A DNA stretch of 7,936 nucleotides, from NCBI GenBank assembly GCA_035646975.1, contig DASROJ010000092.1, positions 1 to 7,936 on the forward strand, in the 5' to 3' direction. This document shows positions 1 to 6,551 of the stretch, piece by piece. The DNA comes from DASROJ01 sp035646975. GTDB taxonomy: Bacteria; Acidobacteriota; Polarisedimenticolia; JACPZX01; DASXTC01. The stretch's first letter is position 1; every line of letters begins with the position of its first letter. Under the pieces are notes generated by a model. The model did not search any database, was not told where the DNA came from, and worked only from the letters and a program-made list of their open reading frames with translations. A program made the position numbers and the translations under genes.

Positions 1-294
1 GAACTCACCGTTGCTGTGTCTGGTTCGAGACGGATTGCGGTGCGGCGGAGGAAGAGGCGGAGCGGGACGGCGGGTGCGCGCACGCTACATCGGCGGTATG
101 GGCGCCACCCGGACCTTGACTCGCAAGCCTTCCCTCGTGCCGTGACTGCCAGTGCAGCCGTCCATCGAATGTGAATCCTTATTCAGCAGAACATTCAGTA
201 GAACCCGTTCAGTACAACCCGTGCCGGCCGATCCTTCAGCGGCGAATCGACGATCTTCCCGCGGCAAGCGCGCTTTGCACGAAGCGCGGTCATC
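1..294. other. Intergenic region without a supportable gene
   Basis: All three forward frames are closed by stop codons before the next gene (for example TGA at 172-174 and TAG at 199-201 in the frame of the downstream gene). The forward translations of the first 140 bases are arginine- and glycine-rich and resemble no family. Reverse-strand reading is open for part of the stretch but gives low-complexity basic sequence typical of GC-rich antisense. A gene running leftwards out of the window cannot be excluded. The only structure seen is the imperfect tandem repeat at 182-220, noted separately. Confidence 0.6.
182..220. repeat. Three imperfect tandem repeats of TTCAGnAnAACmn type
   Basis: Three consecutive copies of a short unit are readable: TTCAGCAGAACA at 182, TTCAGTAGAACCC at 194 and TTCAGTACAACCC at 208, with start-to-start spacings of 12 and 14 bases. 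The stretch is clearly more AT-rich than its surroundings and ends about 135 bases before the predicted transcription start of the large exported protein. It could be an array of protein-binding sites, or simply a short tandem duplication. Nothing in the window says which. Confidence 0.55.
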
Positions 295-321
295 ATGGCG
301 CAGCGTCGGGACACTGTCAAC

Positions 322-350
322 TGGACTTGGACCGATCCCTCTGCTAGCTT
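322..350 (+). promoter_or_regulatory. Probable extended -10 promoter giving a leaderless transcript
   Basis: TGGACT (322-327, 4 of 6 matches to the sigma-70 -35 consensus) is followed after exactly 17 bases by TAGCTT (345-350), which keeps the TAnnnT core. TGC sits directly before it, giving the TGn of an extended -10. Transcription would begin around 357-358, that is at the GTG start codon of the next gene, for which no Shine-Dalgarno sequence is visible. The match is moderate, and sigma specificity in this organism is unknown. Confidence 0.45.
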
Positions 351-357
351 TTCGCCC

Positions 358-3300
358 GTGCCGAAGATTCGCTATGCCCGATGGAAGACGGCCCTTTCGG
401 GGCTCGCATGGCTCGCAGGGCTCGCGGCGATCGCGGCAACGCCTCCGGCCTCGGCCGCCGAGAAAACGGTGCGCGGCCCCATCAATGCCATCGGCTACGC
501 CATCGATCTCGACAATCTGCCGTCGCCGCACCCGCGCCCCGGCGAACCGGCCCCGGTTCCGGTCGAGCAGCCCGGCCACAACGACGAGCCCGGCCCTTCG
601 CCTCTCTACCTCGAGGTCGGGATTCCCTGGGCGCAGATCGAAAAGACCGCCGGACAGTACGATTGGTCAGTCACCGACGAAATCATCCTGTCGCACGCGC
701 AGGCTGGATACATCGTCGTTCCGCACCCGCGTGGCGACAACCCGCTGTATGCCGCCCTGTCGACGCGCGACCAGGCCGCCGTGGATGCATGGACCGGGTT
801 CCTCCGCGCGCTGGCCGGCCGCTACAAGGATCAGGTGGAGAACTACGCGCTGGGAACCGACATCCGGAACATGCCTGCCCGGGACTGGGCCTACCTGCTC
901 AAGCTCTCCTCGGTCATGATCCAGTCGGCCGATCCCGGAGCCAGGGTCGTCATGTGGGGCCTCGATGCGGGCAATCCCGGCGCGGCCGCCTATCTCGAGA
1001 CGCTGTACGGCGAAGATGTCTCGGCCTACGTCGACACCCTCGCCATCACCGGGGTGATCGGCGCCGCGGGGGCGACCGAGTTGCCGGCCATCAAGGCGCA
1101 GATTCAGCTGCGTGACGCCGGTGCGACGATCTGGCTTGCCGGCACCGACGTCAGGGGAGGAGCCGAGGCCGGCGGCAGGCTGCTGCGGGGCTACATCGAG
1201 GGACTCGAGCAGGAAGCCGCCGTGAGCCTGTTCCGGATCGACTTCGACCAGGAGGGGCGGCCGCCTCTGCTGCCGGTGCTGCAGCGGATCCGGGCCAGCT
1301 TCCTGCCGAGTTACACGCCTCTGGTGGAGTCGGGGCGTGGCATCGAGATCAAGACCTCGATGGGGCAGCCGGTGACCGTCAAGACCGTCCGGCTTTTCAA
1401 CCCCGATGCGAAGAAGGTGCTCATCGCGTACGACGCGGGCGAAGGCACCACGCGTGGCGCCCAGGCGGTCATGTCCATCGACACGGTGGATCTCGCCGAC
1501 CCGGTGCTCAAGGACGTGGCCGCGGGAGAGTCGGCGCAGCTCGGCGCCTGGCAGAAAGACGAGAAGGCAGGCCTCACGCGGGCCGCCGTTCCGCTGGCCG
1601 ACTATCCGCTGGTGCTCGAATACCGTCGGTTCACCACCCCAGGGTTCGGTCAGGACGAAAAGCTGCAGGTGACCGAGGCGCGTCTGCCCGCGGTCGAGGA
1701 AATCCTGGCGCGACACCAGGCCGTGCAGACGGCCCAGAACTCGTTGCTCCAGAACATGCGCGCCGACGCCCGCGTGGATTACCACTTCAGGATCGGCAGC
1801 GGCTCGACCATCGACGTCACGGTCCTGAACAATTTCCTGTTCGACCCGAAAGTCGGCGGCGAGTTCGAGCAGAAGGAGTTCTACGTCAACGGCGTCAAGT
1901 GGCGCTCCGATCGCATGCCGGAGTTCCCGCTGCCGCAACCCGAGAAGGTCATGACGCTGCCGCTCGACATCTCGCTCGACAAACGGTATTCGTTCCGCCT
2001 GGTCGGCGAGGAGAAAATCGGGCCCTACGATTGCTGGTCCGTCGACTTCACCCCGATCGAGTCGGTCGAGAACCTGTACAAGGGGCGCGTCTGGATCGAC
2101 AAGCAATCCTACGAACGGGTCCAGATCTCCTCGGTCCAGACCGGACTGAAGCCTCCCATCATCTCCAACGACGAGAAGGACTCGTACCGGCCGGTCCGGG
2201 GCCCCGACGGGCTGGAGTACTGGCTGCTGAGCCGCGTCGACGGCCAGCAGGTGTTTTCCGCCGCGGGGCGCAACCTGGTGATGGCGCGGGAGGTGGATCT
2301 GACGGGCTACGTCATCAACGACGCGGGATTCGAGGAGTTCAGAAAACAGTCGTACGCCTCGAGCCATCAGATACTGCGCGACACGCCTGCCGGCTTCCGG
2401 TATCTCGAGAAGACCCCCGACGGCGGTCGCGTGGTCAAGAACGAGATGGACAAGGACAGCCTTTTCCTCCTGGGCGGCGTTTTCTACAACCGCTCCCTCG
2501 ATTTCCCGCTGCCGCTGGTCGGAGTCAACTACTTCAACCGCGATGTGGCCGGCAAGGGGATTCAGACCAACATCTTCTTTGCCGGCGTGCTGATGTTCGG
2601 CAACCTGAGCGACCCCGCCCTGTTTGGGAAAAAGATCGACGGCAGCATCGACGTGTTCGTGCAGGGTTTTTCTTCCACCGACACCCCGGTGAGCCAGCAG
2701 CGGGAGAAGTCTCACCGAAACGTCGATGTCATCTCCCAGAGCGTCACGCTGGGGCTTGGTTTCCCGTTCGCCGATTACTGGAAGGCCAAGCTGTACGCCG
2801 ACTTCTCCTTCCAGGGGTTTTCCCAGGACAAGGATACGAAGCGCGGCACGAAACGATTCATCATCCCGGTGGACACCTACGTCAGCACGGTCGGGTTCAA
2901 GGGAGAATTCAACCGCAAGGGCTGGAGCGTCGTCGGTGAGATCGAGGCGAGCCGTCGCAGCGACTGGGAGTGCTGGGGAAGGGTCTGCGCTTCGAACAAT
3001 CCGGCGGCGGCGCCCGAATCGATTGGCGACGCGAAGTCCTACATCCGCTACGATGGGACGGTCGCCAAGGATTTCTTTCTCCCGTTCAACCAGAAAATCC
3101 ACGGGTCGGTGACCGCGTTCGGCGGCTCGGACCTCGACCGGTTCAGCGAGTACGACTTCGGGTTCTTCACGAACCGGTTGAGGGGATTCGGCGGCACCGG
3201 CTTTGCCTACTCCAATGGCACCAAGTCGCAGCTCCAGTATGCCTTCAACCTCGGCAGCGTGATCCGGTTCGATGCCACCATCGACCACGCCAGGGTCAAG

Positions 3301-3480
3301 GATCGCTCGGCCGTGGACGATGGTTACAAACACTTTACAGGTTTCGGGCTTTCGGGCCAGACCATCCTGGGCCCGAACCTGCTCGTGAGCATCGACTGGG
3401 GCTTCGCCGCGGCCTCGGACATCAAGAAGTTCCGGGGCGACCAGGAGCTGCTGCTCACGGTGCTCCGGCTCTTTCATTGA
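358..3480 (+). CDS. Large exported mosaic protein: pseudo-glycosidase TIM barrel, lipoprotein-sorting-like domain, beta-barrel C terminus
   Basis: Product of about 1040 residues, probably placed in the outer membrane. I chose the GTG at 358. It begins a textbook signal peptide (basic PKIRYARWK, a hydrophobic run, cleavage after ASAA near residue 34) and lies just behind a promoter. An ATG at 295 would add 21 polar residues ahead of the signal peptide, with no ribosome binding site. Residues about 40-315 read like a clan-A glycosidase barrel: WAQIEKTAGQYDW near 91 matches the W..vE...G.ydW signature. The acid/base NE motif is TD (D168), and the nucleophile position after IWLA is Gly262. A beta-sandwich follows (about 330-430). 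Residues about 445-620 resemble LolA-like lipoprotein-sorting domains (EFYVNGVKW, YKGRVWID). Residues about 694-1040 alternate like beta-barrel strands and end LLLTVLRLFH. No family name fits the whole protein. The gene stands alone on this strand until the STAS gene. Confidence 0.8.
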   Translation: MPKIRYARWKTALSGLAWLAGLAAIAATPPASAAEKTVRGPINAIGYAIDLDNLPSPHPRPGEPAPVPVEQPGHNDEPGPSPLYLEVGIPWAQIEKTAGQYDWSVTDEIILSHAQAGYIVVPHPRGDNPLYAALSTRDQAAVDAWTGFLRALAGRYKDQVENYALGTDIRNMPARDWAYLLKLSSVMIQSADPGARVVMWGLDAGNPGAAAYLETLYGEDVSAYVDTLAITGVIGAAGATELPAIKAQIQLRDAGATIWLAGTDVRGGAEAGGRLLRGYIEGLEQEAAVSLFRIDFDQEGRPPLLPVLQRIRASFLPSYTPLVESGRGIEIKTSMGQPVTVKTVRLFNPDAKKVLIAYDAGEGTTRGAQAVMSIDTVDLADPVLKDVAAGESAQLGAWQKDEKAGLTRAAVPLADYPLVLEYRRFTTPGFGQDEKLQVTEARLPAVEEILARHQAVQTAQNSLLQNMRADARVDYHFRIGSGSTIDVTVLNNFLFDPKVGGEFEQKEFYVNGVKWRSDRMPEFPLPQPEKVMTLPLDISLDKRYSFRLVGEEKIGPYDCWSVDFTPIESVENLYKGRVWIDKQSYERVQISSVQTGLKPPIISNDEKDSYRPVRGPDGLEYWLLSRVDGQQVFSAAGRNLVMAREVDLTGYVINDAGFEEFRKQSYASSHQILRDTPAGFRYLEKTPDGGRVVKNEMDKDSLFLLGGVFYNRSLDFPLPLVGVNYFNRDVAGKGIQTNIFFAGVLMFGNLSDPALFGKKIDGSIDVFVQGFSSTDTPVSQQREKSHRNVDVISQSVTLGLGFPFADYWKAKLYADFSFQGFSQDKDTKRGTKRFIIPVDTYVSTVGFKGEFNRKGWSVVGEIEASRRSDWECWGRVCASNNPAAAPESIGDAKSYIRYDGTVAKDFFLPFNQKIHGSVTAFGGSDLDRFSEYDFGFFTNRLRGFGGTGFAYSNGTKSQLQYAFNLGSVIRFDATIDHARVKDRSAVDDGYKHFTGFGLSGQTILGPNLLVSIDWGFAAASDIKKFRGDQELLLTVLRLFH

Positions 3481-3538
3481 GCTGACTGCCCACCACGGAC
3501 GCGACCGAAGATTTTTTGGAACCAATGCCGCCACCCCT

Positions 3539-3566
3539 CCGTTATTGCCTGCGAACAGGCAATCGG
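3539..3566 (+). promoter_or_regulatory. Perfect stem-loop upstream of the STAS gene
   Basis: ATTGCCTG (3544-3551) and CAGGCAAT (3556-3563) form a perfect 8-bp stem around the tetraloop CGAA. CCG (3539-3541) and CGG (3564-3566) extend it to 11 bp with a two-T bulge. It ends 7 bases before the AGAGGAGGG ribosome binding site and starts 58 bases after the stop of the preceding gene. No T-run follows, so it is not a standard intrinsic terminator. It may be a 5'-leader hairpin, an mRNA-stabilising 3' end or an operator. The structure is seen; the function is inferred. Confidence 0.5.
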
Positions 3567-3573
3567 ACAACGC

Positions 3574-3582
3574 AGAGGAGGG
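3574..3582 (+). promoter_or_regulatory. Strong Shine-Dalgarno sequence deciding the STAS start
   Basis: AGAGGAGGG lies 8 bases before the ATG at 3591 but only 2 bases before the ATG at 3585, so translation most likely starts at 3591. An upstream in-frame TTG at 3516 would place the hairpin inside the coding region and is disfavoured. Confidence 0.75.
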
Positions 3583-3590
3583 CGATGGCA

Positions 3591-3938
3591 ATGGGCATCA
3601 GGATCAAAAGGGCCGGCCGGACAATCAGGATATCGCTCAGGGGTGCCATCACTCCGGGATGTGGCAGCGGGTCTCTCAGACAGGCGGTGGACCGGGCGTT
3701 GCTGGACGGAGCGCACCGGATCGAGATAGACGCCAGCGGTGTGCGTTTCCTGGATGCCGCGGGTCTTGGAGAGCTCGTGGCCTGCCGCTCCATCGCGGCC
3801 AGGGCTGGCGCGCAGCTGGTTCTGTGCGGGGTCATCGGCAAGGCGCGGGAGCTGCTTCGGATTACCGGGCTGGACCGGGCGCTTCTGCGGCAGCCGGGGG
3901 ATGAAAGTCTCCGCGGCCTGCACTGGCGGGTGGCCTGA
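3591..3938 (+). CDS. STAS-domain protein (anti-anti-sigma factor type)
   Basis: A 115-residue single-domain cytoplasmic protein, about the normal size for a free-standing STAS domain. The hallmark is RIEIDASGVRFLDAAGLGEL at about 43-62, a beta-strand followed by the D-x-x-G-L-G loop, then the QLVLCGV strand and the LLRITGLD helix. Family members usually bind an anti-sigma kinase, or serve as sensor or scaffold domains, and are controlled by phosphorylation of a Ser/Thr in that loop. Here both loop positions after Asp55 are Ala (A56, A57), so the usual phosphosite is absent and the protein may be constitutively in the binding-competent form (inference). No kinase, phosphatase or sigma factor lies nearby. 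The TGA stop faces the convergent M16 gene. Domain call is firm, partner unknown. Confidence 0.85.
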   Translation: MGIRIKRAGRTIRISLRGAITPGCGSGSLRQAVDRALLDGAHRIEIDASGVRFLDAAGLGELVACRSIAARAGAQLVLCGVIGKARELLRITGLDRALLRQPGDESLRGLHWRVA

Positions 3939-4115
3939 AACCTGGCGACGCCCCCCGCGTATTGAGAACCGAATTGAGGGCCGCGCACCCGGACTGAACC
4001 CGCTTCCCACCCATAGTCGGGTTCATCCTCCCCCCCAACCTGGACGATTCGGGAGCGCGGCCCTCATCCTTTCCGCACGGACGATTCCAGTCCGGGTCAT
4101 CCGGCGCGCTGCCGG
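3939..4115. other. Convergent intergenic region with dense inverted repeats
   Basis: This gap separates the STAS gene (+) from the M16 homologue (-), so both transcripts end into it. Three perfect inverted repeats are readable. TGAGGGCCGCGC (3975-3986) pairs with 4055-4066. Nested inside it, TGAACCCG (3995-4002) pairs with 4018-4025, and GGA/TCC extends that stem past a one-base bulge. ACCCGGACTG (3987-3996) pairs with 4088-4097. The third crosses the first and competes for two bases of the second, so alternative folds or a pseudoknot are possible. GGACGATTC is also directly repeated at 4042 and 4079. No T-run follows any stem. It may act as a bidirectional, factor-dependent terminator, or as a structured RNA or DNA element. 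Confidence 0.55.
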
Positions 4116-5498
4116 TCAGCGAAACAGGGCGTCGGGCGCGATCCGCTCGAAATCATCGCGAGTCAGGCCGATCGACGGGCCGGTGAGCATCCCGTCCATG
4201 AATGCGTTGCCGTCGGGCACCACGGCGATGATGGCGACATGGCCGGGAAACAGGACGCGCGGCAGGGCGCTCTTCAATCTGTCGGCGTCCACCGTCCCGA
4301 GCCCGGCGGCGAATCTTTCCGAAAAACCGGGAGTCCTCGACAGGAATTCGTTCAATGTCCCCGCCAACCCTGACTCCACGGCGCCGGCGGCGCGACCCTC
4401 GGGACCTACCGCGGATCGTCTGGCCTGCTCGAGCCACGAGACGTCCGCGGGGACCTGGCGCGACAGGTCGTTCAGCAGGCTCAGACAACGCCTCGCCGTG
4501 GAGGCCGAATCGGAGACGGGCGAGACGGTCATCGAGAATGATTGCTGTCTGCGGGGCAGACCGGCCGCTCCCGGGTCGGTGTCCTGGAGATCGAACTGCT
4601 CGACGCCGGCGTCGAAATGCTCGATGCCTTCACCCGCCCCCTGGAGCCGTGCTTCGGCGATCTTCAACGCGTAATAGTCGGGATGCGCCCGCGCCACGTT
4701 GAGCGCATGGCCGATCCTCAGCGCCACGGCGGTCCCGGACTGGACCACCAGGACACGAGGGCCGGGAAGCCAGCGGATCGGGCGGGGCTGGCGCTCCGGT
4801 TGCCCATCGGCAAGCCCCGCCAGCTCCGTCTTCAGTCTGGCGCCGAGCGGCTCGGCGACGTTTCCTGCCAGACCGATCACGATGTTGCCCTTGCGCCAGT
4901 GCTGCGCGTGGAACGCCACCAGGTCGTCTCGCGAGAGAGCGCTGATCGACGACAGCAGCCCGAGCACGGGATGGCCATAGGGATGTCCCCGGAAGACGAA
5001 CGAGTCGAACGCCTCCCTCGCAACGATGACCGGGTCATGCAGCGCGGAATCGATCGCCGCCTTCTGCTGCGTCACCTGGGCCGTGATGATCGCGGGCTCG
5101 AACGATGGCTTCAGCGTCAACGTGACGATGGCCGCGACCACGCTTTCGAGATTCTCCCTTGAGGACTCGGCGCTGAACACGATCAGGTCCTTGCCCACGG
5201 CCGCGCGCAGGCTCGTGGCAATCGGTCCGCCGCCCTGCGCCGCCTCGCCCTGTATCGTCCGGGCCGTGAGCCAGGCGACCCCTTCCTTGCCAGGCGGGTC
5301 ATCCGCGCTGCCGCTGTAGACGACGACCCGGACCTCTACCCTTCCGGGCACGCCGGGCGCGCCGGCGGGAGCACCGCCGGGATCGGGGAGCAGGACCACG
5401 TTGACTTCGGCGGAGCTCGGCGAGGTCATCGCGGTACGTGAAGCGGCGGGAAACGTCGTCAACAGAAGGACGAGCAGCGTGGCGCCGACGGTGAGCAT
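4116..5498 (-). CDS. Exported M16 (insulinase/pitrilysin-like) peptidase homologue, non-catalytic
   Basis: Product of 460 residues with an N-terminal signal sequence (MLTVGATLLVLLLTTFPAAS). M16 identity rests on YSGSADDPPGKEGVAWLTAR (61-80), the HPYGHPVLG motif (172-180) with the following SISALSRDDLVAFHAQHW, the NIVIGLAGNV strand (205-214), and PDYYALKIAEARL in the second half. The zinc site HxxEH is replaced by WLTAR (76-80), so it should not be a peptidase. This GxAxLTA form matches the non-catalytic subunits that normally pair with an active M16 partner. No partner gene is present here. Compared with relatives as I remember them, it seems shortened near residues 86-100, near 286 and near 440. 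Start: the ATG at 5498 has no Shine-Dalgarno sequence and fits a leaderless start from the shared palindromic promoter. It ends facing the structured gap. Role unknown; perhaps a periplasmic binding or chaperone-like subunit. Confidence 0.8.
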   Translation of the reverse strand: MLTVGATLLVLLLTTFPAASRTAMTSPSSAEVNVVLLPDPGGAPAGAPGVPGRVEVRVVVYSGSADDPPGKEGVAWLTARTIQGEAAQGGGPIATSLRAAVGKDLIVFSAESSRENLESVVAAIVTLTLKPSFEPAIITAQVTQQKAAIDSALHDPVIVAREAFDSFVFRGHPYGHPVLGLLSSISALSRDDLVAFHAQHWRKGNIVIGLAGNVAEPLGARLKTELAGLADGQPERQPRPIRWLPGPRVLVVQSGTAVALRIGHALNVARAHPDYYALKIAEARLQGAGEGIEHFDAGVEQFDLQDTDPGAAGLPRRQQSFSMTVSPVSDSASTARRCLSLLNDLSRQVPADVSWLEQARRSAVGPEGRAAGAVESGLAGTLNEFLSRTPGFSERFAAGLGTVDADRLKSALPRVLFPGHVAIIAVVPDGNAFMDGMLTGPSIGLTRDDFERIAPDALFR

Positions 5499-5506
5499 CG
5501 ACGCCG

Positions 5507-5518
5507 ATTATATATAAT
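5507..5518. promoter_or_regulatory. Palindromic divergent -10 element (ATTATATATAAT), bidirectional leaderless promoter
   Basis: This perfect 12-bp palindrome gives the consensus TATAAT on the + strand (5513-5518) and on the - strand (5512-5507). Counting from a -10 hexamer ending at -7, the predicted + start is 5525, one base before the rhomboid ATG at 5526. The predicted - start is about 5500, two bases before the M16-homologue ATG at 5498. Neither gene has a Shine-Dalgarno sequence. No good -35 hexamer is seen on either side, which is common for promoters of leaderless genes. The two transcription complexes would overlap and could exclude each other. Confidence 0.7.
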
Positions 5519-5525
5519 GCCCGCC

Positions 5526-6551
5526 ATGCTGCGCTGGATCATCGACGACACCAAGGCGCTCATCGCCGACCTGCAACGCCTCGGCAGGAGATTGTCCACG
5601 CGCTGGCAATGGATGCGCTTGAAGTCGCTCAAACGCGTCGATGATGCCGCCTCGGTGCTGGACAACGCGCGTCGCAGCGCGGGCACGCGCACGCGGATGT
5701 GCACCGGCTGCCGCGCGTTGATACCGAGCGATGCCCGGAAGTGTCCTGAGTGCGGCGAGGAGCCGGGGCGACCCGTGACGCATGGCGTCGCGCGCGTGAT
5801 CGAGAACATGATGCCCGGGTTCGTCTCGGCGACTTCCATCATCCTCACGATCAACCTGGCTCTTTACGGGCTCAGCAACCTGGTCTACACGCGGCTCCTG
5901 AACGGCGGTCTTCCACCGGGCGCCCGGGACGGCGCCTGGGGTGCCGCCCTCATCCTTCTGGGGGCGAACAGTCCCTGGTTCACCATCCACGGTGAGTACT
6001 GGCGGCTGGTGACCTACGCGTTTCTCCACGGCGGCCTGCTACACATCCTGATGAACTCGTGGGCGCTGCTCTCGGTCGGGCCGTTGATCGAGGACATCTA
6101 CGGCGCATCGAAGTTCTACCTGGTCTACCTCCTCACGGGGGTGGGGGCCGGTCTCGCAAGCCTTCTCTGGCATCTTGGCAGCGGAGCCTTCAGCGTGGGC
6201 GCCTCCGGCTCGATCTTCGGCTTGATCGGTCTGGCCGCGGTGTGGGGATGGCGCCGCGGCGGAAGCGTCGGCGAGGGGATACGCGGCCAGATGGTCCAGT
6301 GGGCGGTCTACGGGCTGGCCATGGGGTTCCTGCTGCCCGGATTCCAGATCGACAACGCGGCGCATCTTGGCGGTCTGATCACCGGGGCGCTCATGGGAAC
6401 GCTTCTCACGGATTCCCAGTCCGCGCGACGGGCGGGCAGCGGCGCATGGGGCGTCGTGGCGATGCTCGGGGTCATCATCACGCTCGGCTCTTTTCTGCTG
6501 GTCGCGCTGAGCTACCCGAGCGTCCTGTCGGTCATCGCGGCAGCGTCCTGA
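5526..6551 (+). CDS. Rhomboid family intramembrane serine protease with N-terminal zinc ribbon
   Basis: Product of 341 residues that cleaves substrates within the membrane. Numbering is from the ATG at 5526. An ATG at 5517 would add three residues but overlaps the TATAAT hexamer, so it is unlikely if that promoter is used. Residues 1-55 are cytoplasmic, basic and partly helical. Next is a zinc ribbon with CTGC (C59, C62) and CPEC (C73, C76). The rhomboid core has YWRLVTYAFLHGGLLHILMN (158-177, including the H-x3-N oxyanion-hole residues H173 and N177), the GASG motif with nucleophile S227, and NAAHLGG with catalytic H280. About seven membrane segments are visible, the last near 308-330. All catalytic residues are intact. 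It diverges from the M16 homologue. Substrates are unknown; the zinc ribbon may recruit or sense something on the cytoplasmic side (inference). Confidence 0.93.
   Translation: MLRWIIDDTKALIADLQRLGRRLSTRWQWMRLKSLKRVDDAASVLDNARRSAGTRTRMCTGCRALIPSDARKCPECGEEPGRPVTHGVARVIENMMPGFVSATSIILTINLALYGLSNLVYTRLLNGGLPPGARDGAWGAALILLGANSPWFTIHGEYWRLVTYAFLHGGLLHILMNSWALLSVGPLIEDIYGASKFYLVYLLTGVGAGLASLLWHLGSGAFSVGASGSIFGLIGLAAVWGWRRGGSVGEGIRGQMVQWAVYGLAMGFLLPGFQIDNAAHLGGLITGALMGTLLTDSQSARRAGSGAWGVVAMLGVIITLGSFLLVALSYPSVLSVIAAAS

Noticed and set aside
116..144. TTGACT at 116-121 as a -35 element
   Set aside because: No -10-like hexamer lies at 16-18 bases downstream; the expected position reads GC-rich sequence.
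295..357. ATG at 295 as the start of the large exported protein
   Set aside because: It would put 21 polar residues ahead of a complete signal peptide, lacks a Shine-Dalgarno sequence and lies upstream of the likely promoter. It remains possible.
427..434. GCGATCGC octamers (427 and 7094), the cyanobacterial HIP1 motif
   Set aside because: Only two copies occur in 7.9 kb of GC-rich DNA, compatible with chance, and no gene here suggests a cyanobacterium.
3490..3519. Short stem followed by T6 (3512-3517) as an intrinsic terminator of the large gene
   Set aside because: Only a 3-bp CGG/CCG stem could be drawn before the T-run, far too weak for a terminator.
667..3591. A 974-codon open frame on the reverse strand, antisense to the large exported gene
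   Set aside because: GC-rich third positions suppress stops in this antisense frame. The translation is His/Arg/Asp/Gly-rich, shows no domain and mirrors the real gene, so it is a shadow.
4540..4690. A frameshift explaining the missing RGLxYG segment of the M16 homologue
   Set aside because: Translating the other two reverse frames across the interval gives stops and no M16-like motif, and the annotated frame continues with family-like sequence on both sides.
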